This document shows positions 49,291-57,961 of a stretch of DNA of 64,000 bases, in pieces. The stretch comes from Iodobacter sp. BJB302. GTDB lineage: Bacteria > Pseudomonadota > Gammaproteobacteria > Burkholderiales > Chitinibacteraceae. Each line of letters opens with the position of its first letter. Position 1 is the first letter of the stretch. A program made the translations under genes and the position numbers. The notes beneath the pieces are model-generated. The model saw only the letters and a program-made list of their open reading frames with translations, had not been told where the DNA came from and searched no databases. Where the stretch lies: positions 26,954 through 90,953 of the forward strand of contig NZ_PDZG01000009.1 of assembly GCF_002735645.1 (NCBI RefSeq), in the 5' to 3' direction.

Positions 49291-49452
49291 TCTGCAGGCA
49301 CGGAGAACACAGAGCTAAACAAGAGAGGATACGGAGAAAAACAAAGAGGACTTCTCAGCAAATGAAACTTACATAAAACCCAGGAACATCTTTCACTACT
49401 TCGTTTTTCTCTGAGAGCTTTGTGTTCCCCCTCCTTTCTCCGTATCTGCAGA
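49291..49452. repeat. Palindrome-rich insertion in the fbpB-fbpC intergenic region
   Basis: GATACGGAGAAA (49328-49339) and its exact complement TTTCTCCGTATC (49435-49446) flank a 95-bp segment. A second pair, ggagaacacagagct (49302-49316) and agagctttgtgttcc (about 49414-49427), is interleaved with it. The CGGAGAACACAGAG-type words resemble dispersed repeats of betaproteobacteria. Confidence 0.5.
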
Positions 49453-49471
49453 CCTTTTTAACTTCCCAACA

Positions 49472-51067
49472 TCAGTCCTCGGTTTTTCTGACCAGCAGAA
49501 TCACCGGGATCAGGCCCATCAACACAATAAAGAAACTCGGCAGGGCTGCGCGCTCCCACATGCCTTCCGAAGTCATTTCAAATACACGCACCGCCAGGGT
49601 GTCCCAGCCAAAGGGGCGGGTCATCAGGGTAATGGGCATTTCTTTCATTACATCAACAAAGGCAATCAGTAAGGCCGTCAGCAGGCCGCCGCGCAGCAGC
49701 GGTAAATGCACGCGTCTTAATACCTGCTTTGATGACAAGCCTAAAGACCGGGCAGCATCTTCCTGATTACGGGTAATCCGCTGCATGGCGGTATCGATGG
49801 GCGCAAAGGCCACGGCCATAAAACGCGCGGCCAGCGCCAGCAACATCACCGCCAAAGTGCCTTTTAAAACTTGCGTCGTCACAATGCCAAAGTAAGCCAG
49901 CAGAGGGATCAGCAAATTATCCAGCCAGGCAATTGGGATAAACACACCGACGGCCAGCACCGTACCCGGCACGGCATAGCCCAGCGTGGCAATGCGTACC
50001 AGCCAGCGTGTGTCGTGGTAGCGGCGCTGCGCATAAACCAGGATCAGGCCCAAGCCCGTGACCAGCAGTGCCGCCATCCCGCCGATGGCAATCGAGCGCA
50101 AAATAAACCACGGATAGCGCTCGTCAAAATCAATCGCCCAAACGCTTTTTACCCAAACCAGCAGCTGAATGAAGGGAATAACAAACGCGATAAGCAGCAC
50201 CACGCTGCACCAGGCCAGCGCCAGATATCGGCCAGCACCGTGCAAAACAATCCGCTCTGCCGATCCGCCACGCACCGCATAATGCCTGCGGCCACGCCCC
50301 CATTGCTCGGCCACGGCCAGCGCCAGCACAAACAGCACCAGGATGGATGCCAGTTGCGATGCGGCAGGCAAATTAAATAAAGAGAACCACGATTGATAAA
50401 TTGCGGTGGTAAAGGTGTCGTAATTAAAAATGGAAACCGTGCCAAAATCGGCCAGTGTTTCCATCAGCACCAGGAGCACCCCGCCAATCAGCCAGGGCCG
50501 CGCCATGGGCAAAGACACCCGAAAAAACGCCATGCGCCTAGACATGCCCAGCATTTGCGCGGCCTCTATCCCGCGCTTGCCCTGGGTTAAAAACGCGTTT
50601 CTAGCCAGCAAATACACATAGGGATAAAACGCCAGGGTGAGCACCAGAATCACCCCGCCGGTTGAGCGGATACGCGGAAACCAGGATGAATCCCCTGTCC
50701 ACTCTCTTAATAGTGTTTGCACCGGCCCGGTAAAATCCAGAAGGCCCACCTGTACAAAAGCCAGCACATAGGCGGGCATGGCCAGCGGCAGCATCAGGCT
50801 CCAGGCAAAAAATCGCCGCAGGGGGAAATCACAGACGGCTGTGAGCCAGGCAAGGGAAACGCCCAGCAGCAGCACACCTGCCGTTACGCCCAGCATTAAA
50901 ACAGCGGTATTTTTAAGAACACGGGGCAAAACATATTCGGAAAGATGCTGCCAGACTTCTGGCTGCGGATGCAGAAAAGAAGACAGCACCACCAGTAGGG
51001 GGATAAGGGTCAGTAAAGCGATCGGCAGCGTGTAAAGCGATCCTTTAGAGAACAATTTTTGCATCAT
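49472..51067 (-). CDS. fbpB: Ferric iron ABC transporter permease FbpB
   Basis: 531 residues, with about 12 transmembrane helices in two fused permease halves, typical of FbpB/SfuB. The EAA loops are ARSLGLSSKQVLRRVHLPLL in the C-terminal half and EAAQMLGMSRRMAFFRVSLP in the N-terminal half. Two adjacent ATGs (51067 and 51064) can start it; a long upstream open extension is not conserved-looking. It is 220 bp upstream of fbpC and about 250 bp downstream of fbpA. Confidence 0.92.
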   Translation of the reverse strand: MMQKLFSKGSLYTLPIALLTLIPLLVVLSSFLHPQPEVWQHLSEYVLPRVLKNTAVLMLGVTAGVLLLGVSLAWLTAVCDFPLRRFFAWSLMLPLAMPAYVLAFVQVGLLDFTGPVQTLLREWTGDSSWFPRIRSTGGVILVLTLAFYPYVYLLARNAFLTQGKRGIEAAQMLGMSRRMAFFRVSLPMARPWLIGGVLLVLMETLADFGTVSIFNYDTFTTAIYQSWFSLFNLPAASQLASILVLFVLALAVAEQWGRGRRHYAVRGGSAERIVLHGAGRYLALAWCSVVLLIAFVIPFIQLLVWVKSVWAIDFDERYPWFILRSIAIGGMAALLVTGLGLILVYAQRRYHDTRWLVRIATLGYAVPGTVLAVGVFIPIAWLDNLLIPLLAYFGIVTTQVLKGTLAVMLLALAARFMAVAFAPIDTAMQRITRNQEDAARSLGLSSKQVLRRVHLPLLRGGLLTALLIAFVDVMKEMPITLMTRPFGWDTLAVRVFEMTSEGMWERAALPSFFIVLMGLIPVILLVRKTED

Positions 51068-51215
51068 TAAGAAAACCCAAATCCTGAACCACAGAAAACA
51101 AAGAGGAGAGCGCGCCCCACGAAAAAAACCACAATAAGCTGGTTTATCGCTACCTTTGGGGGCATGTGATAAGGGCCTGGTTTTTAACGCAGCCGTGCAA
51201 TTTTTATGAAGAGAA

Positions 51216-51245
51216 ACGGGCAAGACAGAAAATCTGCTTGCCCGT
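51216..51245 (-). terminator. Attenuating hairpin after fbpA
   Basis: acgggcaag and cttgcccgt pair over an inner cag/ctg pairing, followed on the minus strand by TTTCTCTT. It lies between fbpA and fbpB and would give fbpA a higher transcript level. Confidence 0.7.
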
Positions 51246-51318
51246 ACTATGCAACGGCTCACAATCACTTACAAGGAACAAACCTTATTTGCGAGCCTGG
51301 TTGTAACGTTTGATACGC

Positions 51319-52305
51319 TTAACGATAACCGGCTCTGTCCATCAAACGTACCGCAGTCGATTGCAACTCACCGGCTTTAGATACATTGATCACATTGGAT
51401 TTAAACGGACCCCAGCTTGCAACCAGAGGGGACGCCTTGATTTTTGGATTAGCCGGGAATTCCATATCTTTATCAGCATAAAGATTTTGTGCTTTATCTG
51501 ACGACAGCCATTCAAGCAGCTTAATTGCACCTGCCTGATTCTTAGCATAACGCGTTACCCCAGCGCCAGACACATTCACGTGTACACCTTCAGCCTGCTG
51601 GTTTGCCCAGAAAATGCTGACTGGCAAATTAGGCTGCGCCTCAATCAGGCGGCCAAAGTAGTAAGTATTGGCAATACCCACATCACACTGGCCTGCTGCA
51701 ATTGCTTTCAGCATGGCGGTATCGTCCTGAAATACATCTGTCGCCAGGTTATCTACCCAGCCACGGACGATTTTCTCGGTTTTAGGCTCGCCATACTGGG
51801 CAATCATCATGCCCACCAAAGACTGGTTGTACACTTTTTTGGAAGTACGCAGGCACAGCTTGCCTTTCCACTTTGGATTAGCCAGATCTTCATAGCTGGA
51901 TAAATCGGTGGCTTTTACTTTGTTCTTATTAAAGAACATTGTCCGGGCGCGCACCGACAGGCCATACCACTCGCCTTTTGGATCGCGTAAATGCGCGGGG
52001 ATATTGTCATTTAAGGTATTGGACTGAATCGATTTCAATAGCCCCATTTTAGAAGCCTGCCACAAATTACCTGCATCCACGGTAATCAGGGCATCCGCCG
52101 AGGTGTTTTGCGCTTCTGCGCGCAGGCGCTCAAGTAAAGGGCCTTCTTTATCGGTAAGCAGCTTAACTTCAATACCCGTTTCTTTAGTGAATGCATCCAG
52201 TAAAGGCTTTAAGAGCTGTTCATTGCGGGCCGAATACAAAGTCACGCTTTCAGCATGGGCAAGAGAGGTAGCAGCAAACAGGGAGGCAAGTACGAGACGC
52301 TTCAC
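51319..52305 (-). CDS. fbpA: Periplasmic ferric iron-binding protein FbpA
   Basis: 328 residues. A signal peptide (MKRLVLASLFAATSLAHA) precedes SVTLYSARNEQLLKPLLDAF; LLTDKEGPLLERLRAEAQ and ANTYYFGRLIE, with its double Tyr iron ligands, are diagnostic. The GTG start at 52303-52305 fits AAGGATTTCCC spacing; the open frame runs 34 codons further upstream but without a start of merit. A Fur-box-like repeat lies about 50 bases upstream. It delivers ferric iron to FbpBC. Confidence 0.93.
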   Translation of the reverse strand: MKRLVLASLFAATSLAHAESVTLYSARNEQLLKPLLDAFTKETGIEVKLLTDKEGPLLERLRAEAQNTSADALITVDAGNLWQASKMGLLKSIQSNTLNDNIPAHLRDPKGEWYGLSVRARTMFFNKNKVKATDLSSYEDLANPKWKGKLCLRTSKKVYNQSLVGMMIAQYGEPKTEKIVRGWVDNLATDVFQDDTAMLKAIAAGQCDVGIANTYYFGRLIEAQPNLPVSIFWANQQAEGVHVNVSGAGVTRYAKNQAGAIKLLEWLSSDKAQNLYADKDMEFPANPKIKASPLVASWGPFKSNVINVSKAGELQSTAVRLMDRAGYR

Positions 52306-52345
52306 GGGAAATCCTTCTTTAAAATGTAAACAACACCACAGATGA

Positions 52346-52362
52346 TTAGAAACCATTCTCAA
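52346..52362 (-). promoter_or_regulatory. Putative Fur box upstream of fbpA
   Basis: TTAGAAACCATTCTCAA contains imperfect dyad arms. Read on the minus strand the TGAGAATG half is characteristic of Fur sites. It lies about 50 bases before the fbpA start codon, where a Fur repressor would cover the promoter. Confidence 0.45.
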
Positions 52363-52823
52363 TTCGTAACAAGAATGACATAGACGCGCAAAGAAAGGAA
52401 GACACAAATCACTTCAAGGACGCGGCCTGAGCCACGTTTTCACCCTGCAACAGATCAAAACTTACACGCTTTCATCACACTGGCAGTGCTCCGGCGACCT
52501 GCTGCACGCTCTTTTCTCATCAATTTTAGGAAAGGCTGGCAAACCACGCCGAAAAAGATGCCATCAAATGGGGCCTCAGAGACCCGCCATATCTAAAAGT
52601 GCAGCAATCACTGCTGAGCGCAAACGGCTGCTGCAGACCCACTCCCCCTCCCCAAACCCGCAAAGCATTCATTTTTTCTATACGTGTAATTCAAATCATT
52701 TAGATATGTTAAATAATCGCTTCAGGCTACGCTGCTGACTTGCTGGCTCAGCTTTTTAAAAAGACGGCCGCAACTGATTTGCACTTCTAATATAAAAGTG
52801 AATCACTACACCACGGGATATAT
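52363..52823. other. Intergenic region before the cytochrome/molybdoenzyme operon
   Basis: About 460 bases with no supported gene between divergent fbpA and the redox operon. It must hold the promoter of the latter. No clear ECF-type -35/-10 pair could be chosen by eye; a TATAAA-like box lies at about 52790-52796. Confidence 0.4.
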
Positions 52824-53141
52824 ATGAACCTACTCAAACAAAGCACATTCGTTTTATCAATCGGCCTGCTGTCGGGCTACTCTTTTGCTGCAGATGGCAT
52901 GGCGCTGGCACAAAAAAACAATTGTCTGGCCTGTCACTCAGTGGACACAAAAATAGTCGGCCCTTCTTATAAAGACGTGGCGCTTAAATATAAAGGCAAT
53001 GCGGGCGCTTTAAATATGCTGATGGCCAAAGTAAAAAATGGCGGCGGTGGCGTATGGGGATCGATGCCTATGCCGCCTAATCCACAAATTAATCCGGAAG
53101 ATATGAAAACGATTGTGAGCTGGGTTTTAAAACAAAAATAA
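52824..53141 (+). CDS. Periplasmic c-type cytochrome (c551/c552-like)
   Basis: 105 residues with a signal peptide (MNLLKQSTFVLSIGLLSGYSFA). CLACH at residues 34-38 binds heme c, and the axial Met lies in GGGGVWGSMPMPPNPQI, the hallmark of cytochrome c551/c8. It is the first gene of a seven-gene operon and probably takes electrons from the molybdoenzyme encoded 47 bp downstream. Confidence 0.93.
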   Translation: MNLLKQSTFVLSIGLLSGYSFAADGMALAQKNNCLACHSVDTKIVGPSYKDVALKYKGNAGALNMLMAKVKNGGGGVWGSMPMPPNPQINPEDMKTIVSWVLKQK

Positions 53142-53188
53142 GCTGAAGCAATTCAAAGCAGGCTATTTATCATCACAAGGCGCTCATT

Positions 53189-54430
53189 ATGAAAAAAAAT
53201 GAACATTCATTTTTCAGCAGAAGAACCCTTCTTAAAGGGGGGCTTGCCTCTGCCGCATCTGCAGGCATGCTTTCCTTTCCTCATAAATCGTGGGCACTTT
53301 CATTGCTTGACCAGGGTTTTGAGAACGGGCTAAGAGAATTAGTACCCTATCCGCAAAAACACCCATTACTCAGAATCACCACCCGCCCTGTTCATTTAGA
53401 AACCCCTTTTTCATATTTTGACCAAAGCCTGATTACGCCCAATAAAGCGGTGTTTGTGCGTTACCACCTTGCCAATCACCCGCTTAATATCGACGAAAGC
53501 ACACATATTATAAGTATCAAAGGAAATGTAAGTCATCCGCTTAAACTCAGTATTGCAGATTTAAAACAGCGCTTTAATCAGGTTTCATTCAATGTTGTGA
53601 TGCAATGCGCAGGAAATGGCCGTGCATTGTTTTCACCCCGCGTGCTAGGTGCACAGCTCGGCAATGGCTCTATGGCCTGCTTTAAAGTGACAGGCGTCAG
53701 GCTGGCTGATGTATTAAAGGCAGCAGGTATTGGCCCCAATGCCAAGCAAATTAAATACCGGGGGCTGGACGAGCCGGCCTTGCCAGTTACGCCGGCATTT
53801 ATTCGCTCTTTGGATATTGATAAAGCATTATCTGATGATGTTTTAATTGCATGGGCCATGAATGGCGAGCCCCTGCCCATGCTGAATGGATTTCCTGTTC
53901 GCCTAGTTGTACCAGGCTATTTTGCCCCCTACTGGATGAAGCATCTTTCAGAAATAGAAGTCATCAATACCGAATTTGATGGCTGGTTTGCAAAAGAAGC
54001 CTATATGGTTCCGGATACAGAAAACAATGGCATCGCCCCCAACACACCCATTAAAAACAAAATCCCGCTGACCAAACTCAAAGTTCGCTCATTGATTACC
54101 AATATCGAAAACGGCAAGAAAATAAAATTAAAAAATGGTGAATTAACGCTGAGGGGAATTGCTTTTGACTGTGGCAGTGGTATTCGTGCTGTGGATTGCT
54201 CTGCAGATGGCGGGAAAACATGGCTTCCAGCCACGCTGGGCAAAAACATAGGCCATTATGCTTTCAGGCCATGGAGCATCACCCTGAGGCAATTAAAAAG
54301 TGGCCCGGTTAATTTAATGGCAAGGGCAACAGCCAATAGCGGGGAAATACAGCCATTAGAGCAGCCATGGAATCCGGGCGGCTATGCACGCAATGTGGTT
54401 GAGCACGTACAAGCGCAGCTTGAATCATGA
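53189..54430 (+). CDS. Tat-exported sulfite-oxidase-family molybdopterin enzyme (SorA-like)
   Basis: 413 residues. FSRRTLLKGGLASAASAGM is a twin-arginine signal, as needed for export of a folded molybdoenzyme. The molybdenum-ligating Cys is in VMQCAGNGRALFSP (Cys140), and the substrate-site Arg-x-His in FVRYHLANHP (about 90-93). A C-terminal Mo-co dimerisation domain follows (DCSADGGKTWLPATLGK). It most resembles periplasmic sulfite dehydrogenases, but substrate is inferred. It is encoded between two cytochromes c. Confidence 0.9.
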   Translation: MKKNEHSFFSRRTLLKGGLASAASAGMLSFPHKSWALSLLDQGFENGLRELVPYPQKHPLLRITTRPVHLETPFSYFDQSLITPNKAVFVRYHLANHPLNIDESTHIISIKGNVSHPLKLSIADLKQRFNQVSFNVVMQCAGNGRALFSPRVLGAQLGNGSMACFKVTGVRLADVLKAAGIGPNAKQIKYRGLDEPALPVTPAFIRSLDIDKALSDDVLIAWAMNGEPLPMLNGFPVRLVVPGYFAPYWMKHLSEIEVINTEFDGWFAKEAYMVPDTENNGIAPNTPIKNKIPLTKLKVRSLITNIENGKKIKLKNGELTLRGIAFDCGSGIRAVDCSADGGKTWLPATLGKNIGHYAFRPWSITLRQLKSGPVNLMARATANSGEIQPLEQPWNPGGYARNVVEHVQAQLES

Positions 54431-54438
54431 GGTCCGTT

Positions 54439-54762
54439 ATGAAATATATCAGCCTGACCATTGCATTGTTTGCTTTTATCAACCCGGCACTGGCACTGGA
54501 AATAAAACTCCCGGCCGAAACCAGCATGTACCCCGCCAATGCCAACCCGGCTTATGTGACCACACTGCAAAAATGCTTAATTTGCCACTCCGCCGATTAC
54601 GCTTTATATCAACCCAATTTATCTGAAAAAGAGTGGTTCAAAATCACAGAAAAAATGCGCCTCTCCTTTAAAGCGCCCATTACTCAGCAGGAAGCATCAC
54701 AGATAGCGGCCTATCTTTTTCAAACTCAACAAGATCGTGTCAGGCCCGCCCAGAAAAAATAA
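54439..54762 (+). CDS. Small periplasmic cytochrome c (SorB-like)
   Basis: 107 residues: signal peptide MKYISLTIALFAFINPALAL, then heme motif CLICH at about residues 46-50, ending KMRLSFKAPITQQEASQIAAYL. Size, single heme and neighbour match SorB, the electron-accepting subunit of SorAB sulfite dehydrogenase. TGAGGT gives the ribosome site for this ATG; an ATG at 54427 overlapping the preceding stop is an alternative. Confidence 0.88.
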   Translation: MKYISLTIALFAFINPALALEIKLPAETSMYPANANPAYVTTLQKCLICHSADYALYQPNLSEKEWFKITEKMRLSFKAPITQQEASQIAAYLFQTQQDRVRPAQKK

Positions 54763-54858
54763 TTCACAAGTGATGGAATAAAAATTCGGTGCCATACGTC
54801 CACCTTTGTAAGAGGCGCTTTGCATACCGCAAGGCCCTCTTCTTTTGACAGGATCTAT

Positions 54859-55878
54859 ATGACGCACCCTTTTCGCAGCACCGCAGCCCATCTGTGTACT
54901 GCCCTTTTATCCATGACTTGCAGCTCTGGCGTATGGGCCACTGACACCAACTCCGTAAAATTTGACAGCCAGATCCGTAACAATTCGCTGGCCCTGAGCC
55001 CTGATGAAAGCACTGCGGTCGTCTCTTATAGTGAGCGCCCGGAGCTGCTTGTTTACGATCTTAAAAAAGGGGAGCTTCGCCAAACCCTGCCCGGCTATAT
55101 CACGCCAAGAAATATTGTTTTCGCCCCGGATGGCAAATCGTTTTATGTCTCCGACAGCAGCCTGGGTGAAGTCGTAAAAACAGACACCGCCACCCTGCAA
55201 ATCCAGTCGCGTATGGCAGCAGGCCCGGGTGCTTTTGGCACGGCGATCAGCAAAGATGGCCAAAATTTATATCTGAATAACCAGGCTTCAAACACTGTCA
55301 CCCGCTTTGATACCCGCAGCGGGCTGGCGCGCAGTGTGATCACCGGCTTTGCTCAGCCACGCCAGGGTGTAAAGCTAAGCCCCGATGGCAGCAAACTCTA
55401 TGTCACCAATTTTCTGGGCGACAAAGTCACAATTGTTGACACTAAGACCGACAAAATTGAGGGAGAGATCAAAGACTTCAGCAAGATTCGCGCAATTTCA
55501 ATCAGCGCAGACGGCAATACACTGTTTGCAGCCAATAGCGGCACACACACTCTAGCGGTTGTTGATATTGGCAAGCGGGAAATCAAAAACCTCGTTGCCG
55601 TTGGCCGCGAGCCTTACGGTGCAGCGCTTTCGCCGGATGGCCGGTTTATTTATGCGGGCAACCTGGCCGATCAGACCGTTTCGGTAGTTGATGTTGCCAC
55701 TCTGCATGTAGCGGCCACCATCACCGGCTTTAAGCAGCCGCGTCAGGCCATTGCATTTACCCGCGACGGCAAACTGGCCTATGTGCTCAATGAAGATCTC
55801 AGCATTGCCAAAGTTGACCGGGATAGCCAAAAAATTGTGCAGCAAATTGTTGCCCCCCAAAAATCAGCCTCACTTTAA
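54859..55878 (+). CDS. Periplasmic YVTN-type beta-propeller protein
   Basis: 339 residues with a signal peptide (HLCTALLSMTCSSGVWA) and about seven propeller blades, seen as repeats such as FAPDGKSFYVSDSSLGEVVK, LSPDGSKLYVTNFLGDKVTI and LSPDGRFIYAGNLADQTVSV. Such propellers often act as periplasmic scaffold or binding proteins. The start at 54859 has ACAGGA upstream. Lying between the cytochrome c and the NTF2-like gene, it is probably a component or sensor of the same system. Confidence 0.85.
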   Translation: MTHPFRSTAAHLCTALLSMTCSSGVWATDTNSVKFDSQIRNNSLALSPDESTAVVSYSERPELLVYDLKKGELRQTLPGYITPRNIVFAPDGKSFYVSDSSLGEVVKTDTATLQIQSRMAAGPGAFGTAISKDGQNLYLNNQASNTVTRFDTRSGLARSVITGFAQPRQGVKLSPDGSKLYVTNFLGDKVTIVDTKTDKIEGEIKDFSKIRAISISADGNTLFAANSGTHTLAVVDIGKREIKNLVAVGREPYGAALSPDGRFIYAGNLADQTVSVVDVATLHVAATITGFKQPRQAIAFTRDGKLAYVLNEDLSIAKVDRDSQKIVQQIVAPQKSASL

Positions 55879-55957
55879 TTAAGCAGTTTAAGCAAAGCGG
55901 GCAGCGCCCCGCCCAGCCGGCTGTTTCCACACCCGATAACACAAAGGATTGATCACC

Positions 55958-56377
55958 ATGTTTAAATGCGCCCTTTTACCCGCAGCCCTCATTTTGCTGA
56001 GTAGCCACGCTTTTGCCACTCCCGCCGAAGACAGCCGCGCTCACTTTCAAAGCATCGCTTCAGGAGATGTTGCACAACTGATGCAAAGCTATACCGAGCA
56101 AGCCCAGTTCAACTGGATAGGTGGCCCTATTGATGGCCTCTATGTTGGCAAAACAGCCATCAGCACGGTATGGAATAAATTCACCCAGGCGCAGGGCACG
56201 CAAAAAGTCAGCATCGGGAAACTGGAAGAATCCGTCAACCCCAAAGGGGCAACCGTCACCGCCAACGTTTTCTTTGAAGGCAAAGCCAACATCAAAGTCC
56301 GCTATGTACTGTCATGGCGGGAAGGAAAAATTATCAATGAAACATGGCAAATTGATCCACAATTAAATTTTGACTAA
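55958..56377 (+). CDS. Secreted NTF2-like (SnoaL-type) protein
   Basis: 139 residues with a signal peptide (MFKCALLPAALILLSSHAFA). The mature part has the cone-shaped NTF2-fold pattern: AHFQSIASGDVAQLMQSY, then FNWIGGPIDGLYVGKTAI and KVRYVLSWREGKIINETWQI. AAAGGA precedes the ATG. No catalytic residues can be assigned. It ends ten bases before the ECF sigma factor gene; an NTF2-like domain fused to ECF41 sigma factors is known, but here it is separate and exported. Confidence 0.82.
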   Translation: MFKCALLPAALILLSSHAFATPAEDSRAHFQSIASGDVAQLMQSYTEQAQFNWIGGPIDGLYVGKTAISTVWNKFTQAQGTQKVSIGKLEESVNPKGATVTANVFFEGKANIKVRYVLSWREGKIINETWQIDPQLNFD

Positions 56378-56386
56378 GCGCGTTCC

Positions 56387-56893
56387 ATGCAGTGCGACGA
56401 GCACGAACTGCTGAATATGCTGCCGCGCCTGCGCAGATATGCGCGGGCGCTGGTGCGGCATAAAGAAGAGGCCGACGATCTGGTGCAAGACACACTGGAA
56501 CGCGCATGGCTGAAATCCAGCCTGTGGCGAGGGGTTGCTGATATGCGCGCCTGGCTGTTCAGCATCATGCATAATCTGCACGCAGATGGTGTACGCCGCC
56601 CGCGCATTCACACGGTTGAGCTGGATGACAACATCCCGGAAATCCCTGTTTCCGCCCGGCAAGGAGAGCAACTGGCGATGCGTGATTTACAAGCGGCACT
56701 CAATCAGCTGCCCGATGAGCAAAGAGAAGTATTATTACTGGTGGCGCTGGAAGAAATGGCTTACGCAGATATTGCTAAAACATTAAACATTCCTATCGGC
56801 ACGGTGATGTCCCGGCTATCACGAGGCCGAGAGCGCTTACGCATCGTACTGGAAACACAAGCTAAACCTGCCCGCTTAAAAATCGTCAAATGA
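56387..56893 (+). CDS. ECF-type RNA polymerase sigma factor
   Basis: 168 residues. Region 2 spans about 10-75 (RRYARALVRHKEEADDLVQD; RAWLFSIMHNLHADGVRR) and region 4 about 108-160 (LPDEQREVLLLVALEEMAYA; IGTVMSRLSRGRERL). It overlaps the downstream anti-sigma gene by 4 bp (ATGA) and is cotranscribed with the redox genes, suggesting it activates its own operon when released. Confidence 0.95.
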   Translation: MQCDEHELLNMLPRLRRYARALVRHKEEADDLVQDTLERAWLKSSLWRGVADMRAWLFSIMHNLHADGVRRPRIHTVELDDNIPEIPVSARQGEQLAMRDLQAALNQLPDEQREVLLLVALEEMAYADIAKTLNIPIGTVMSRLSRGRERLRIVLETQAKPARLKIVK

Positions 56894-57717
56894 GCCCCCC
56901 GATGAATTCAACGCACACGGTGACTGAAGCAGAACTCCACGCCAGTATTGACGGACAGCTCTCCTCAAAGAGGCAGCTTGAAGTTGAAGCTTATCTGGCA
57001 GCGCATCCCGAAGAAGCACGGCGCATGCAAAGCTATCAGGCGCAAAAACAAGCTTTGCGTGATTTATATCATCCCGTGCTCAATGAAAAAATATCCCCAC
57101 GCCTGCAATATGCCGCCAAGCCGCCAAGGCAATGGCATTTGCAAAGGATTGCCGCTGGCATCGTCATTGCAATCAGCAGCGCCGGGTCCGCATGGGTCGC
57201 AAGGGGCATGGCCGATGAAAACCTGCTGCAAACCGCCTTTATCCAACCCTCTGCCGGTAATGATGCCCCCCATAAGCTGGCTGGTTTTGCCCGGCGGGCC
57301 GCCGTGGCCCATGTGGTTTACAGCCCGGACACCAGCCGCCCCGTTGAAGTTGGCGCGGATCAGGAACAACAACTGGAGCACTGGTTATCACGGCGCTTAG
57401 GCACCCCAATCAAGCCGCCCAGCCTGCAATCTGTTGGCTATACACTGATCGGGGGCAGGCTCCTGCCGGGCGAGCGCGGGCCAGTCGCCCAGCTGATGTA
57501 CCACGATGCATCAGGCCAAAGGCTTACGCTGTATGTCACCCGGGAAATCCCTTCTCAAACCAAAGCCAGCTCCGCCTTTCAATTTGGTCAGGACGGGCCT
57601 GTAAACGTGTTTTATTGGGTAGATAAAAGCATGGGTTATGCGATTTCAAGCGGCAGCGCTCAGCCGGATTTACTGCGTGTGGCAAAAGTTATTCATCAGC
57701 AAAAAATAATGATGTAA
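56890..57717 (+). CDS. Transmembrane anti-sigma factor
   Basis: 275 residues. The cytoplasmic part (residues 1-83: TEAELHASIDGQLSSKRQLE; YLAAHPEEARRM) matches anti-sigma domains but lacks the zinc Cys/His pattern. One membrane helix (about 87-104, AAGIVIAISSAGSAWVARG) precedes a periplasmic domain with HVVYSPDTSRPVEV and QLMYHDASGQRLTLYVTRE. It should hold the ECF factor inactive until a periplasmic signal is sensed. It overlaps the sigma gene by 4 bp. Confidence 0.9.
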   Translation: MSPPMNSTHTVTEAELHASIDGQLSSKRQLEVEAYLAAHPEEARRMQSYQAQKQALRDLYHPVLNEKISPRLQYAAKPPRQWHLQRIAAGIVIAISSAGSAWVARGMADENLLQTAFIQPSAGNDAPHKLAGFARRAAVAHVVYSPDTSRPVEVGADQEQQLEHWLSRRLGTPIKPPSLQSVGYTLIGGRLLPGERGPVAQLMYHDASGQRLTLYVTREIPSQTKASSAFQFGQDGPVNVFYWVDKSMGYAISSGSAQPDLLRVAKVIHQQKIMM

Positions 57718-57961
57718 GCCCGCCTGACAAGCAAACTCCAGACGCCTGCCTTTGGCGGCATGCTCCCAAGCATCCCCAAAATAACACGCCGCCATTTGAA
57801 CCACCTTGCTGCAGGCAAATTTTTGGCTGGACAATCGTCCCGCTAACGCTTAATTTATCGCCCATTGAATACCGTAAAATATCAGCCCTGATCTCTGAGC
57901 CGCTTTAGCAAATGCTCAGTAAGCAATCACTCCCCTCACTGCCTTTAATCGAGTTTCTGCC

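Noticed and set aside
54427..54438. ATG overlapping the molybdoenzyme stop as start of the second cytochrome
   Set aside because: It has no ribosome site, while the ATG at 54439 has TGAGGT at good spacing and gives a clean signal peptide.
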